Source: Lelliottia wanjuensis (GTDB lineage: Bacteria > Pseudomonadota > Gammaproteobacteria > Enterobacterales > Enterobacteriaceae). From it: 64,000 bases of DNA. The translations under genes were made by a program, and so were the position numbers. A model generated the notes under the pieces. It saw only the letters and a list, made by a program, of their open reading frames with translations. It searched no databases and had not been told where the DNA came from. Location of the stretch: NCBI RefSeq assembly GCF_030238365.1, contig NZ_JASSOT010000051.1, positions 51,484 to 115,483 on the forward strand. Reading direction: 5' to 3'. This document shows, in pieces, positions 28,899 to 39,351 of the stretch (positions are counted from its first letter, which is position 1; every line of letters starts with the position of its first letter).

Positions 28899-29366
28899 AT
28901 GACTAAGCAGGTAGAAATTTTCACCGATGGATCTTGCCTCGGGAATCCAGGACCGGGCGGCTACGGCGCCATTTTGCGTTACCGTGAGCATGAGAAGACC
29001 TTTAATGAAGGCTTTCGTCTGACCACCAACAATCGCATGGAGCTAATGGCTGCCATCGTTGCGCTGGAAGCATTAAAAGAAGATTGCGATATCGTGATCA
29101 GCACCGACAGTCAGTATGTGCGTCAGGGCATCACCCAGTGGATCCACAACTGGAAAAAGCGTGGCTGGAAAACGGCCGATAAGAAACCGGTCAAGAATGT
29201 CGATCTCTGGAAACGTCTGGACGCGGCGCTGAGCCATCACACTATTAAGTGGGAATGGGTAAAAGGCCACGCGGGACATCCGGAAAACGAACGTTGTGAC
29301 GTTCTGGCTCGCGAAGCGGCGATGAATCCGATCCACGACGACGTGGGTTATCAGCCGGAATCCTGA
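28899..29366 (+). CDS. rnhA: Ribonuclease HI
   Basis: This enzyme degrades RNA in RNA-DNA hybrids. The 155 residues equal the E. coli enzyme. The four acidic catalytic residues are visible as [12 protein letters not shown] (Asp10), NRMELMAAI (Glu48), ISTDSQYV (Asp70) and NERCDVLA (Asp134), and the basic protrusion [17 protein letters not shown] is intact. It is divergent from dnaQ and its stop is back to back with the end of convergent yafS. Confidence 0.99.
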   Translation: MTKQVEIFTDGSCLGNPGPGGYGAILRYREHEKTFNEGFRLTTNNRMELMAAIVALEALKEDCDIVISTDSQYVRQGITQWIHNWKKRGWKTADKKPVKNVDLWKRLDAALSHHTIKWEWVKGHAGHPENERCDVLAREAAMNPIHDDVGYQPES

Positions 29367-30083
29367 TCAGGGTTTGCGGTACTGTCGCGTCGCGCCGACG
29401 GTCTGACGAATGTGTGCTTTTGATTTGCTCTGCTTCATCGGGTTGAGCGTAAGAGGAACCGTTCGCTTACGCGCCACGATGAGCTGCATGCATCCGAGTG
29501 CTGGCAGATGGGTTGTCAGCATTTTCCCGCCCTTCCCCGCCCAGGGTAAAACCTGGAAGCCGCTGTAATACATCACTTCGAAATTCAGCAATGACAGCCA
29601 GTCGAGTTGACGGGTGAAGGTGAACATGCGGCTATTATAAGGTGGCGTGCGGCGTAAAACTGGCACCAGCTTGCGCAGCCCCATCAGGCTTATCGGGTTG
29701 AAACCGCTGAGCACCAGCCAGCCGTCATCGATCAACACGCGATCCGCTTCGCGCAGCAAACGGTGCGGATCGGTGCACCAGGGCAAGGTGTGGGCCATCA
29801 GACAGGCATCGACAGATTTCTCAGCGAATGGCAAATGGAGCGGATCGGCTTTAACCTGAAGGGGATGGCCGTTGAGCGACACATTCACCTGATGAGAGAT
29901 GGCGCAGCTTTCCGAGTTGATTTCCGCGCTGAGGTTGCCAATCTTAAGCAGATGAAAACCATACATTTTGGCAAACCAGGGATTGAGCTGGCGCTCCAGC
30001 GCCTCGCGATAGTATTCACCCCATCGCAACTGGGACCAGTGTTCTGGTGCTGAGACAATCTGAGGTATCCTTGCCGGCTTCAT
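29367..30083 (-). CDS. yafS: Putative SAM-dependent methyltransferase YafS
   Basis: This is a predicted class I methyltransferase of unknown substrate, conserved next to gloB and rnhA. The methyltransferase region includes ADPLHLPFAEKSVDACLMAHTLPWCTDPHRLLREADRVLIDDGWLVLSGFNP. The C-terminus is basic (MKQSKSKAHIRQTVGATRQ), suggesting nucleic-acid or ribosome contact, which is unproven. I start at MKPARIPQ (30083), as in E. coli, because the two preceding codons are GTG and TTG. It is divergent from gloB and convergent with rnhA. Confidence 0.92.
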   Translation of the reverse strand: MKPARIPQIVSAPEHWSQLRWGEYYREALERQLNPWFAKMYGFHLLKIGNLSAEINSESCAISHQVNVSLNGHPLQVKADPLHLPFAEKSVDACLMAHTLPWCTDPHRLLREADRVLIDDGWLVLSGFNPISLMGLRKLVPVLRRTPPYNSRMFTFTRQLDWLSLLNFEVMYYSGFQVLPWAGKGGKMLTTHLPALGCMQLIVARKRTVPLTLNPMKQSKSKAHIRQTVGATRQYRKP

Positions 30084-30115
30084 CAACACACCCGTTACGT
30101 TATGAGAGGTAATTT

Positions 30116-30871
30116 ATGAATCTTATCAGCATTCCCGCGTTTCAGGACAACTACATCTGGGTTTTAGTGGACGACGATCGGCGCTGCATTATTGTCGACC
30201 CGGGTGAAGCTGCGCCGGTTTTAACGGCGATTGAGGAAAACGGCTGGCAGCCTGAGGCCATTTTGCTGACTCACCATCATAACGATCACGTTGGCGGCGT
30301 TCCGGCTCTGCGGGCTAAATTTCCTCATTTAGTGGTATACGGCCCCCAGGAGACACAAGATAAAGGAACCACGCGGGTAGTCGAAGATGGCGAAAAAATC
30401 CTCATACTGGGATGCGATTTTTCTGTATTTGCCACACCAGGTCACACTTCCGGACACATTTCTTTCTTCAGTTTCCCTTATCTTTTCTGCGGAGACACAA
30501 TGTTCTCCGGCGGCTGCGGAAGACTGTTCGAAGGCACGCCAACCCAGATGTATCAATCCTTCCAGAAAATTAATGCCCTTCCTGACGAGACGCTTATTTG
30601 TTGCGCGCATGAGTATACATTAGCAAATATGAAGTTTGCTTTGAGCATCCTGCCACAGGATCCTGCGATTCAGGATTATTACCACAAAGTGAATGAGTTA
30701 CGGGTAAAAAAACAAAATACACTGCCCGTAATTCTGAAAAATGAGCGCAAAATAAATTTATTTTTAAGAACCGATGACGTTGATTTAATTAATAAAATTA
30801 ACCAAGAAACAAATTTGCAACAACCTGAAGAACGTTTTGCATGGTTACGGTCAAAGAAAGATAACTTCTGA
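30116..30871 (+). CDS. gloB: Hydroxyacylglutathione hydrolase (glyoxalase II)
   Basis: This enzyme cleaves S-lactoylglutathione to lactate and glutathione, the second step of methylglyoxal detoxification. The metallo-beta-lactamase zinc ligands are [10 protein letters not shown] (about residues 52-61), [30 protein letters not shown] and CCAHEYT. The 251 residues match E. coli GloB. The 3' third (about 30690-30840) is markedly richer in A and T than the rest, although the reading frame and family C-terminus are intact. Confidence 0.98.
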   Translation: MNLISIPAFQDNYIWVLVDDDRRCIIVDPGEAAPVLTAIEENGWQPEAILLTHHHNDHVGGVPALRAKFPHLVVYGPQETQDKGTTRVVEDGEKILILGCDFSVFATPGHTSGHISFFSFPYLFCGDTMFSGGCGRLFEGTPTQMYQSFQKINALPDETLICCAHEYTLANMKFALSILPQDPAIQDYYHKVNELRVKKQNTLPVILKNERKINLFLRTDDVDLINKINQETNLQQPEERFAWLRSKKDNF

Positions 30872-30942
30872 CAATTGCGGGTTGCCTTTTAAAAAATTCG
30901 CCGTTATCATCGCTCGTCTTTTAAGCAACTATTGACACACAC

Positions 30943-32301
30943 ATGAAGGCAAAAGCGATATTACTCGCCTCTGTCCTGCTCGCGGGGTGCCAGAATACTG
31001 GTAACGTTCAGCAGCACGCACAGAGCCTTTCTGCAGCTGGTCAAGGGGAAGCAGGGAAGTTTACAAGTCAGGCGCGCTGGATGGACGATGGGACATCATT
31101 CGCGCAGGAACAGGACTTGTGGGCCTCCATTAGCGACGAGCTGAAGATGGGAATTCCGGAAAACAACCGGATTCGCGATCAGAAACAGAAGTATTTAAGT
31201 AATAAGAGCTATCTCCACGATGTAACTTTACGGGCAGAGCCGTATATGTACTGGATAGCAGGGCAAGTTAAGAAACGTAACATGCCCATGGAACTGGTAC
31301 TACTACCCATAGTGGAGAGCGCTTTTGACCCGCACGCGACGTCTGGCGCCAATGCCGCAGGCATTTGGCAGATCATACCGAGCACAGGGCGCAATTATGG
31401 ATTGAAACAGACTCGCGGCTACGATGCGCGTCGGGATGTGGTCGCTTCAACGACTGCCGCTCTCGACATGATGCAACGTCTGAATAAGATGTTTGACGGT
31501 GACTGGTTATTAACGGTCGCAGCGTATAACAGCGGCGAAGGTCGTGTACTGAAGGCAATGAAAGCGAACAAGGCGCGTGGTAAACCCACCGATTTTTGGT
31601 CCCTCTCATTGCCACAGGAAACCAAGCTTTACGTACCGAAGATGCTGGCTTTGAGCGATATTCTCAAGAACAGCAAACGTTATGGCGTCAAGCTGCCAAC
31701 GTCCGACGAAAGTCGTGCGCTGGCCAGAGTGAGCCTCAGCAGCCCGGTTGATATGAAACAGGTTGCTGATATGACGGGTATGTCGGTGCAGAAGCTGAAG
31801 ACCTTCAATGCAGGCGTGAAAGGCTCAACGCTGGGTGCCAATGGGCCTCAGTACGTACTGGTGCCGCAGAAGCATGCTGCGCAGCTACGTGAGTCGCTGG
31901 CATCCGGTGAAATCGCTGCCGTTCAGTCAACGCTGATCGCAGACGCTTCATCCGTCAGCAGCCGTAGCTATAAGGTTCGCTCAGGCGACACCATTTCAGG
32001 CATTGCATCACGTCTCGGCGTGAGCACGAAAGATCTGCAGCAGTGGAACAATCTGCGCGGTTCTAACCTGAAAGTGGGCCAGAACCTGACGGTTGGCGCA
32101 GGTAGCAGCGCGCAGCGTCTCGCCCGCAACAGCGATAGCATTACCTATCGCGTACGCAAAGGTGATTCGCTGTCCAGTATCGCGAAAACGCACGGCGTGA
32201 ACATCAAAGATGTGATGCGCTGGAACGACGATACGGCCAATCTGCAGCCAGGCGATCAGCTGACACTGTTTGTGAAAAACAGCATCACGCCAGATTCCTG
32301 A
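30943..32301 (+). CDS. mltD: Membrane-bound lytic murein transglycosylase D
   Basis: This outer-membrane lipoprotein cleaves the MurNAc-GlcNAc bond with 1,6-anhydro ring formation. The lipobox is VLLAGC (cysteine 16). The SLT/GH23 domain has the catalytic glutamate in LPIVESAFDPHATSGANAAGIWQIIPSTG. Two LysM peptidoglycan-binding repeats lie at the C-terminus (YKVRSGDTISGIASRLGVS and YRVRKGDSLSSIAKTHGVN). The 452 residues match E. coli. It follows gloB by 71 bp. Confidence 0.98.
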   Translation: MKAKAILLASVLLAGCQNTGNVQQHAQSLSAAGQGEAGKFTSQARWMDDGTSFAQEQDLWASISDELKMGIPENNRIRDQKQKYLSNKSYLHDVTLRAEPYMYWIAGQVKKRNMPMELVLLPIVESAFDPHATSGANAAGIWQIIPSTGRNYGLKQTRGYDARRDVVASTTAALDMMQRLNKMFDGDWLLTVAAYNSGEGRVLKAMKANKARGKPTDFWSLSLPQETKLYVPKMLALSDILKNSKRYGVKLPTSDESRALARVSLSSPVDMKQVADMTGMSVQKLKTFNAGVKGSTLGANGPQYVLVPQKHAAQLRESLASGEIAAVQSTLIADASSVSSRSYKVRSGDTISGIASRLGVSTKDLQQWNNLRGSNLKVGQNLTVGAGSSAQRLARNSDSITYRVRKGDSLSSIAKTHGVNIKDVMRWNDDTANLQPGDQLTLFVKNSITPDS

Positions 32302-32320
32302 CAGCCAGTCCGATAAAAAA

Positions 32321-32351
32321 AAGGCACCGATTCCCCCGGTGCCTTTTTTGT
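32321..32351. terminator. Terminator of mltD
   Basis: AAGGCACCG/CGGTGCCTT with a 7-base loop is flanked by A8 before and T6 after. It lies between convergent mltD and yafE and can act both ways. Confidence 0.93.
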
Positions 32352-32357
32352 TTGTGC

Positions 32358-33128
32358 TTATCCCGCTTTTTGCGCTTCGGCCAGAATCGTATCGCTGGTA
32401 AAAGATCCCTCTTCCTGCAATTCAAAATACGCCTTCACTTCCGCCGAGGCACTCTCCTGATACAAACGAATGGCCTGGCTTAACGCGTCCGGCGTGCGCA
32501 TGCGCGCAATCCACGAGGAGAATTCGAGCGGCAGGCGGTCGGTTACCAGCGAGCGAGAGATTAAACCTGCCTCGGTGATCATCGCGAACCATTCACCACT
32601 GGAATAATTGCGAACGTGTGACGTATCGCGCAGGGCTTCGACCGTTTGCAGCCAGATATCGCGCACCGGGTTTCCCGGCGACATGATATCCATGATGATA
32701 AAAATCCCGCCCGGCTTCAGCACACGCTTGATTTCGCGTAATGCCTGGCCCACGTCATGCCAGTGATGCGCCGAGTAGCGGCTGATCACAATCTCAAAGG
32801 ATTCATCGTCAAACGGCAGTGATTCGGCGTAGCCCTGTCGGGTCGAAATATTACTCAACCCTTTGTCTTTCGCGGCCTGGGTGACAACATCCAGCATCTG
32901 ACCAGACAGGTCGTAGGCCGTGACCTGCGCGACATGCTGCGCGGCGACAAAGCTGGCATGCCCTGCTCCACAGCCTAAATCGAGGACCTGCGCGTGCGGG
33001 AAGGCGGCCAGTCGCTCGCCAAGACGCACCAGATCGCGGCCAGAAGCGTGTACCGCGCTGGTCAGATAGGCGTTTGCCTGAGAGCCGAACTGTTTTTCTA
33101 CGTTGTCATGATGGGATTGTGTTGTCAT
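32358..33128 (-). CDS. yafE: Class I SAM-dependent methyltransferase YafE
   Basis: This is a UbiE-like methyltransferase of unknown substrate. Motif I is VLDLGCGAGHASFVA (about residues 45-59), followed by YDLSGQMLDVV, YAESLPFDDESFEIVISRYSAHHW and VLKPGGIFIIMDIMSPG. I start at MTTQSHHDNVEKQFG (33128), not the ORF start 26 codons earlier, since the earlier part has no family resemblance. The full-length 256-residue form is present, unlike the shortened frame annotated in E. coli K-12. It is 77 bp after yafD. Confidence 0.93.
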   Translation of the reverse strand: MTTQSHHDNVEKQFGSQANAYLTSAVHASGRDLVRLGERLAAFPHAQVLDLGCGAGHASFVAAQHVAQVTAYDLSGQMLDVVTQAAKDKGLSNISTRQGYAESLPFDDESFEIVISRYSAHHWHDVGQALREIKRVLKPGGIFIIMDIMSPGNPVRDIWLQTVEALRDTSHVRNYSSGEWFAMITEAGLISRSLVTDRLPLEFSSWIARMRTPDALSQAIRLYQESASAEVKAYFELQEEGSFTSDTILAEAQKAG

Positions 33129-33205
33129 CGTACTGTCCTTTGGTTGTGAGAAAAATAAAGGGCAGTACCTGCGCAGGCCTGCCCGACGGCAGACCTGACG
33201 CACCA

Positions 33206-34021
<816 letters not shown>

Positions 34022-34144
34022 CTATAGCATTGAACCAGCCCGGAAAACGGACTGGTTCTACTGTTATAGGGATTTTAGGTCACACTTTCAACGCAATTAC
34101 TCATAAACCTCTGTCTGGTTTTGTAAGCAAGCGCTAACTCATGC

Positions 34145-35320
34145 TTATCCCAGGGCAATGCGAGCCGGTTTATCCAGACGACCGCTCAGGCCAATCAGCA
34201 GGAAGGCAGCCAGAACGATCACCGCACCAATCCACGGCGTCTGCGCTAAACCAAAGTGCTCAACCGTTTGCCCGCCGATAATGGAACCCAGCGCGATGCC
34301 CACATTAAAGGCTGCGATGTTGAGACCAGAGGCGACGTCTACCGCGTTAGGCGCGTACAGCTCGGCCTTCTGCACGACATAGACCTGCAGACCCGGTACG
34401 TTACCGAAGGCAAAGATACCCATCACCAGGATGGTTCCCAGGGCCGCGTACTGCATGGAGGCGGTAAACTGGAACACCATCAGCAACACCACCAGAGCCG
34501 CGAAGATGAATTTCAACGCGGGTACAGCACCGTGTTTATCGGCGAGTTTCCCGCCCCAGATGTTACCGATCGCCACTGAGACGCCGTATCCCAGCAAGAT
34601 CCAGCTCACCGCGCTCGGCGAGAAGCCTGCCAGGTCCTGCATCATCGGGGCCAGGAAGGTGAACGCTGTGAACACACCGCCGTAACCCAGAGCCGTGATG
34701 GCATAGATGATCAGCAGGCGAGGATGGGTCAGGACTTTCACCTGATCGCGAAGACTGGCACTCGCACGGCCCGGAATATTCGACGGCACAAGGATCGCGC
34801 TGGCAATCAGGGCGATCACACCCAACAGCGAAACGGCCAGGAAGGTTTCACGCCAGCCGAAATGCTGGCCGATAAAGGTCCCCAGCGGAACGCCCGTCAC
34901 CAGTGCAACCGTTAAACCGCCGAACATAATGGCGATGGCAGATGCCGCTTTCTCTTTAGGTACCAGACTGGTTGCGATGGTTGAACCAATCGAGAAGAAC
35001 ACGCCGTGCGCGAGACCGGTCAGCAGGCGGGCAATCACCAGCGTGGTGTAGTCCGGGGCCTGCCAGGCCAGAATATTACCGGCAGTGAACAGCACCATCA
35101 GCGCCATCAACAGCTGTTTGCGCGGAAAACGTCCGGTCAGTGCGGTCAAAACCGGTGCGCCAATCGCAACACCCAGCGCATAAATAGAGACCAGCAAACC
35201 GGCAGAAGGTAAAGAGATGGAAAGTTGATCGGCAATCGTAGGAACCAGACCTACGATGACAAATTCGGTCGTGCCGATTGCGAAGGCACTGATCGTCAGG
35301 GCCAGAAGCGCCAGTGGCAT
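34145..35320 (-). CDS. MFS transporter, DHA1 (YdhP/AraJ-like) family
   Basis: This is a 391-residue inner-membrane protein with 12 predicted spans. It begins PLALLALTISAFAIGTTEFVIVGLVPTIADQLSIS, the conserved opening of the DHA1 sugar/drug-efflux subgroup (YdhP, AraJ, NepI). The family loop GRFPRKQLLMALMVLF between spans 2 and 3 is present. Substrate is unknown. It is divergent from yafC by 104 bp, so the LysR protein YafC is a likely regulator. E. coli K-12 lacks a transporter at this place, so it is an addition in this lineage. Confidence 0.9.
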   Translation of the reverse strand: MPLALLALTISAFAIGTTEFVIVGLVPTIADQLSISLPSAGLLVSIYALGVAIGAPVLTALTGRFPRKQLLMALMVLFTAGNILAWQAPDYTTLVIARLLTGLAHGVFFSIGSTIATSLVPKEKAASAIAIMFGGLTVALVTGVPLGTFIGQHFGWRETFLAVSLLGVIALIASAILVPSNIPGRASASLRDQVKVLTHPRLLIIYAITALGYGGVFTAFTFLAPMMQDLAGFSPSAVSWILLGYGVSVAIGNIWGGKLADKHGAVPALKFIFAALVVLLMVFQFTASMQYAALGTILVMGIFAFGNVPGLQVYVVQKAELYAPNAVDVASGLNIAAFNVGIALGSIIGGQTVEHFGLAQTPWIGAVIVLAAFLLIGLSGRLDKPARIALG

Positions 35321-35424
35321 AAAATACTCCGTGTCATCAGGATTAAGATGACACGAAGTATGCGCCAGTGTTTAAATAACAAAAATGGTCAAAATCTCAA
35401 TAGAATTTTGCAGGTGGTGCAACA

Positions 35425-36327
35425 ATGAAAGCAACCTCAGAAGAGCTGGCAATCTTCGTGGCTGTAGTGGAAAGCGGGAGTTTTAGCCGGGCTGCGGAGC
35501 AACTGGGACAGGCCAATTCGGCAATAAGCCGCTCCGTCAAAAAGCTGGAAATGAAGCTTGGGGTGAGTTTGCTAAACCGGACAACGCGCCAGCTCAGCCT
35601 GACGGAGGAAGGAGAGCGCTATTTCCGTCGCGTGCAGTCGATTTTGCAGGAGATGGCCGCAGCTGAAACCGAGATCATGGAAACGCGGAGTACACCGCGT
35701 GGACTTTTGCGTATCGATGCGGCGACGCCCGTCGTATTGCATTTCCTGATGCCGCTGGTGAAACCCTTTCGGGAACGCTATCCCGAGATGACGCTGTCGC
35801 TTGTCTCTTCTGAAACCTTCATCAATCTGATTGAGCGTAAAGTGGACGTGGCGATCCGCGCCGGAACGCTGACTGATTCCAGCCTGCGTGCCCGTCCGCT
35901 TTTTACCAGCTACCGTAAAATCATCGCCTCTCCCGATTACATTGCGCAGTATGGAAAGCCGGAAACGGTAGAAGATCTGAAAAACCATCTTTGCCTGGGC
36001 TTCACCGAACCGTTATCGCTGAATACCTGGCCGATTGCCTGCAGCGACGGTCAGCTTCATGAGGTTACCAGTGGGTTGTCTTCTAACAGTGGAGAGACAC
36101 TGAAACAGCTTTGCCTCAGCGGGAATGGGATCGCCTGCCTGTCTGACTATATGATTAATAAAGAAATAGCGCGGGGTGAACTGGTCGAGTTGATGGAGGA
36201 TAAACGGCTGCCGGTAGAGATGCCGTTCAGTGCGGTGTATTACAGCGATCGTGCCGTCAGTACCCGGATTCGGGCGTTTATCGACTTTCTGAGCGACCAT
36301 ATAAAACAGCTCCCGAAGGAGCTGTGA
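35425..36327 (+). CDS. yafC: LysR-family regulator YafC
   Basis: This is a 300-residue LysR-type regulator. The winged helix-turn-helix (residues 1-65) includes [32 protein letters not shown], followed by an effector-binding domain (residues 90-295) of the CrgA/YafC-like subgroup. It is near identical to E. coli YafC. It is divergent from the MFS transporter gene, a classic LysR regulator-target arrangement, which the K-12 locus does not show. The effector is unknown. Confidence 0.95.
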   Translation: MKATSEELAIFVAVVESGSFSRAAEQLGQANSAISRSVKKLEMKLGVSLLNRTTRQLSLTEEGERYFRRVQSILQEMAAAETEIMETRSTPRGLLRIDAATPVVLHFLMPLVKPFRERYPEMTLSLVSSETFINLIERKVDVAIRAGTLTDSSLRARPLFTSYRKIIASPDYIAQYGKPETVEDLKNHLCLGFTEPLSLNTWPIACSDGQLHEVTSGLSSNSGETLKQLCLSGNGIACLSDYMINKEIARGELVELMEDKRLPVEMPFSAVYYSDRAVSTRIRAFIDFLSDHIKQLPKEL

Positions 36328-36359
36328 GAGGGTTTTGAGGCTACAGAGGGTGGATTGAA

Positions 36360-37163
36360 TTAATCCCAGTCTGGCGCTAAGCCTTCCGGGCTCACCAGGC
36401 GATCGTTGCAATCCAGCGCGGCGATCGCTTTTTTATCTTCATCGTCCAGCTGGAGATCCCGCGCCAGCAGATTACTCGCCAGGTTTTCACGTTTCGTTGA
36501 AGATGGGATCACGGCATAACCTTCGCCCATTGCCCACGCCAGGATGACCTGCGCAGCCGTTGCATTGTGCTTGTCAGCAATACCCGCAATCACCTCATCT
36601 TGCAGCGCCTTGCCGTAAGCCAGCGTCATGTAAGACGTGATGTGAATGCCGTGATCTTTTGCCCAGTCAACCACTTTGCGGTTTTGCAGATAAGGGGAAA
36701 GCTCAATCTGATTGGTCGCAATGTTTTCTGCACCAACGGCGGCAATCGCCTTCTCCATCAATGGGATAGTGAAGTTGGAGATCCCGATTTCGCGCGTCAA
36801 ACCTTGCTCTTTGGCTTCCAGCAGCGCCTGCATGAACTCTTCAACAGACACGGCATCACCTGGAGAAGGCCAGTGGATCAGCGTCAGATCGACATAGTCA
36901 GTACGCAGCTTTTCCAGACTCTCTTTCAGACTTGGGATCAATTTGTCTTTGCTGAGGTTTTCAGTCCAGATCTTTGTCGTGATGAATAATTCTTTGCGCG
37001 GCACACCGCTTTCCTCAATCGCCTGACCTACAGCACCTTCGTTGCCATAGATTTGAGCCGTATCCACGGCGCGATAGCCTAACTCAAGCGCGGTTTTGAC
37101 AGATGCGATGACAACGTCGTCTTTCAGGCGGAAGGTGCCGAGACCGAATGCAGGGATAGTCAT
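36360..37163 (-). CDS. dkgB: 2,5-diketo-D-gluconate reductase B / methylglyoxal reductase
   Basis: This NADPH-dependent aldo-keto reductase reduces 2,5-diketo-D-gluconate and methylglyoxal. The AKR barrel has the catalytic set Asp-Tyr-Lys-His: [17 protein letters not shown] and [10 protein letters not shown], plus the NADPH-binding end [16 protein letters not shown]. The 267 residues match E. coli DkgB. In E. coli it directly follows aspU; here only a 15-bp tRNA-Asp fragment remains upstream. Confidence 0.97.
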   Translation of the reverse strand: MTIPAFGLGTFRLKDDVVIASVKTALELGYRAVDTAQIYGNEGAVGQAIEESGVPRKELFITTKIWTENLSKDKLIPSLKESLEKLRTDYVDLTLIHWPSPGDAVSVEEFMQALLEAKEQGLTREIGISNFTIPLMEKAIAAVGAENIATNQIELSPYLQNRKVVDWAKDHGIHITSYMTLAYGKALQDEVIAGIADKHNATAAQVILAWAMGEGYAVIPSSTKRENLASNLLARDLQLDDEDKKAIAALDCNDRLVSPEGLAPDWD

Positions 37164-37291
37164 AATTCCTCTTTAATCATAGTGTTCGTTAACTGAGGAT
37201 GATTATCGCGTGTTATCGGTATGTTGAAAAAGGGCGAAAAATGCAGAGGATTTTTGCGTTTACAGCAATAATTAAACTGCAGACAAGAAAA

Positions 37292-37315
37292 AGCCCTGAG
37301 CGTTAGCTCAGGGCT
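37292..37315 (-). terminator. Orphan tRNA-type terminator upstream of dkgB
   Basis: AGCCCTGAGC-gtta-GCTCAGGGCT is a perfect 10-bp stem, with A-rich plus-strand flank giving a T-run for leftward transcripts. It lies 11 bp beyond the tRNA-Asp 3' fragment, in the place of the terminator of a tRNA-Asp gene that is no longer complete. Confidence 0.75.
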
Positions 37316-37326
37316 CTCTTAATAAG

Positions 37327-37341
37327 TGGCGGAACGGACGG
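37327..37341 (-). repeat. 15-bp tRNA-Asp 3'-end fragment (putative att site)
   Basis: TGGCGGAACGGACGG is identical to the last 15 bases of aspV (27898-27912), including the encoded CCA. Beyond it the sequence turns into AT-rich non-tRNA DNA and then the T6SS genes. A 3' tRNA stub beside a terminator is what remains on the far side when an element integrates in a tRNA gene. The intact tRNA-Asp (aspU) should be at the other end of the T6SS island, right of the window. The following 200 bp (37342-37544) contain no gene. Confidence 0.75.
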
Positions 37342-37544
37342 AATTCTATTTCATATCTGTAACAAACTGATAATTAATCGAATTCAAGATCCCCCCTTAT
37401 CGCACTGGGCCATACCATAGTCCATTTTGGAAACGCTTAGCAATTAGCAAAGCTAACAATCGAACCTGACAACGTAGCTTACAAATCGTCATCCTTTCAA
37501 AGCACTATCCAGAGACATTTCGCTTTTTTTCGCCCTTCCTGAAG

Positions 37545-38885
37545 TTATTGCCCCCCAGCACCCCGAATAAGCGTATAGCGCTGGACCAACTGCTCCAGCC
37601 GCCTTTCAATTTCTTTCATCTGTGCGGCGGGCACCTCCCCGGCCTTCTGTTGTGCTTCTAACTGACGGAGCAACTCCTCAAGAGGTGGCGTGCGCTCCAG
37701 CGACTGACGAATGGCAAAGACCTGCGTTTTCAGCTCCGAACCGGTGATATAGCGCCCTTTTACACCATCCAGGGCGTTAAGCTGGGCCGTCAGTTGCTGT
37801 AATCGTTCTTGCGCCTGATGCCAGTCATTGAGCGACGCCTCGCTTGCCGCTTCACTGGTCAGTTGCTGTTGCCACGCCTGAGTCAGGGCTTTGGTTTGTT
37901 TTGATTCAGGCCATAGCGTCAACGCCTGTTGCACCAGTTGCTGGCGGTAATAGATACCCCATAGAGGTGAGACCTGATCAAGTTGCTGACGGGTGGCAGT
38001 CAACACAGGCGTTGCCAGCGAGGTCAGTTTGTCGGGTTGTTGCGCGATAAGCTGCTTCTGTTCTGCATCACTCAATACGACAGGAAGCGCCTGCACCGTT
38101 GCCATCAGACGAGTATCGAGTGAGCGTTGCTGCCATTGCTTCACACCCCACTGTCCCCCGCCGCCGATCAGCGCCATTGTCAGCGCACCCGTGATAAAAG
38201 CCCCCCATCTCCGACGACCATGAGGTACAGGAGGTAACGAATGATCGCTGCCATCGACCACATAGACAAACTGTGTGGACGGGGTCAGCGTGGTCTCCAG
38301 CACGGGAGGATTGCTCATTGCGGGCGAAAGTGACGATAATCCTCCCGCATCGCCATGGCTGTCCATGCTTTCCAGGCGTGCCGCAGCGGCATGAATAAGC
38401 GTGCGCAGCGTGTCAAACTGGCTCAGGTGCTTTAACTCAAGCTGTTGCAATGTGTCACATAACTGCCCCAATCGCTGCTCAATCTGATACAGCAGACCAA
38501 GGTCAGCGTACTGAAAATGCAAACCGCGCAGCACCTGCTGTAACCTGGAAACCAGGTTACTCAGGATATCCATCCGCGCATGGGCCTGCGGCGGCCAGAC
38601 TGCCCCCCACTGATGGCGAACCAGTGCCGCTAGTATAGACAGCCCTTCATTGAGCCCCTGCAACCCACTGGTACGGGTGCGAGCCAGGGTGTACCAGGCA
38701 CAGGTTTGTAGCTCAACACCATTCTGCCGGAACAGCGCCAGCGAAAGCTGTTCAGCTCTGTGCCAGTCAACATCCGGGCGTGCCGGGTGGGTCAGCTTGC
38801 TGATTTCATCGCGTAAAGCAATAAAGTCCGCCAGCGAGCGGGGATCTGACCCTGTTTTCAGGTTTTGCCTGGGTAGCGTATTCAT
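37545..38885 (-). CDS. vasL: T6SS VasL-type protein (ImpA N-domain, one TM)
   Basis: This is a T6SS-associated protein with an ImpA/TssA N-terminal domain (residues 10-125, ARTRTSGLQGLNEGLSILAALV, then WPPQAHARMDILSNLVSRLQ). It has a single central transmembrane segment (around residues 227-247, GAFITGALTMALIGGGGQWGV). The coiled VasL-type C-terminus is rich in Gln and Leu (residues 300-440, LERTPPLEELLRQLEAQQKAGE). It differs from the cluster's TssA in having the membrane span. VasL proteins are thought to work with TssA at the distal sheath or baseplate. It is the last gene of the T6SS operon before the island border. Confidence 0.83.
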   Translation of the reverse strand: MNTLPRQNLKTGSDPRSLADFIALRDEISKLTHPARPDVDWHRAEQLSLALFRQNGVELQTCAWYTLARTRTSGLQGLNEGLSILAALVRHQWGAVWPPQAHARMDILSNLVSRLQQVLRGLHFQYADLGLLYQIEQRLGQLCDTLQQLELKHLSQFDTLRTLIHAAAARLESMDSHGDAGGLSSLSPAMSNPPVLETTLTPSTQFVYVVDGSDHSLPPVPHGRRRWGAFITGALTMALIGGGGQWGVKQWQQRSLDTRLMATVQALPVVLSDAEQKQLIAQQPDKLTSLATPVLTATRQQLDQVSPLWGIYYRQQLVQQALTLWPESKQTKALTQAWQQQLTSEAASEASLNDWHQAQERLQQLTAQLNALDGVKGRYITGSELKTQVFAIRQSLERTPPLEELLRQLEAQQKAGEVPAAQMKEIERRLEQLVQRYTLIRGAGGQ

Positions 38886-38901
38886 ATTGCGACTCCTTCT
38901 G

Positions 38902-39351
38902 TCAGATCATTTCCATATCGAGGTAGTGCTGCTGCTTCAGATGGCGTACCAGGATTTTGCCCTCCGGCATAAACTCCGTACCGTAGCGCACCAGGCCGAC
39001 GCCCTTCAGTTCCGCATCAATGCCATAAGCCAGTTTTCCCGGTTCGACCTGAGTCAGCAACACTACGTTAATGGCTTTCAGACGCGGTTCGTACTTCAGT
39101 AATACCGCCGAGAGTTGTGTGATCAATTCATGTGCGGTGCCAGGCATCCCGTGCAGGATGATACTCATATCCGGCAGACCATAATCCGGGAGATGCGCCA
39201 GCGTACCCGCCCGGCAGTTCAGGATGCGTTGCATATTGTCGAGCACCGACAATATCAGCTGATTTTTTTCACTGACCTGTTGTAGCGCCAATCCACCGGA
39301 AAAACTGCCGAGCAACTGTTCGTAAAGCGAAGGCGAAAAAGAACCTGGCAT
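38902..39351 (-). CDS. tssE: T6SS baseplate protein TssE (gp25-like)
   Basis: This is a baseplate wedge component related to phage T4 gp25. The 149 residues include the gp25-like core ILNCRAGTLAHLPDYGLPDMS (about residues 41-61) and AVLLKYEPRLKAINVVL. It abuts tssJ at the same base (TAATG-type overlap) and precedes vasL by 16 bp, as expected for an operon. Confidence 0.9.
   Translation of the reverse strand: MPGSFSPSLYEQLLGSFSGGLALQQVSEKNQLILSVLDNMQRILNCRAGTLAHLPDYGLPDMSIILHGMPGTAHELITQLSAVLLKYEPRLKAINVVLLTQVEPGKLAYGIDAELKGVGLVRYGTEFMPEGKILVRHLKQQHYLDMEMI

Noticed and set aside
37327..37403. A complete second tRNA-Asp gene upstream of dkgB
   Set aside because: Only the last 15 bases match; the sequence beyond has no anticodon or acceptor complement.
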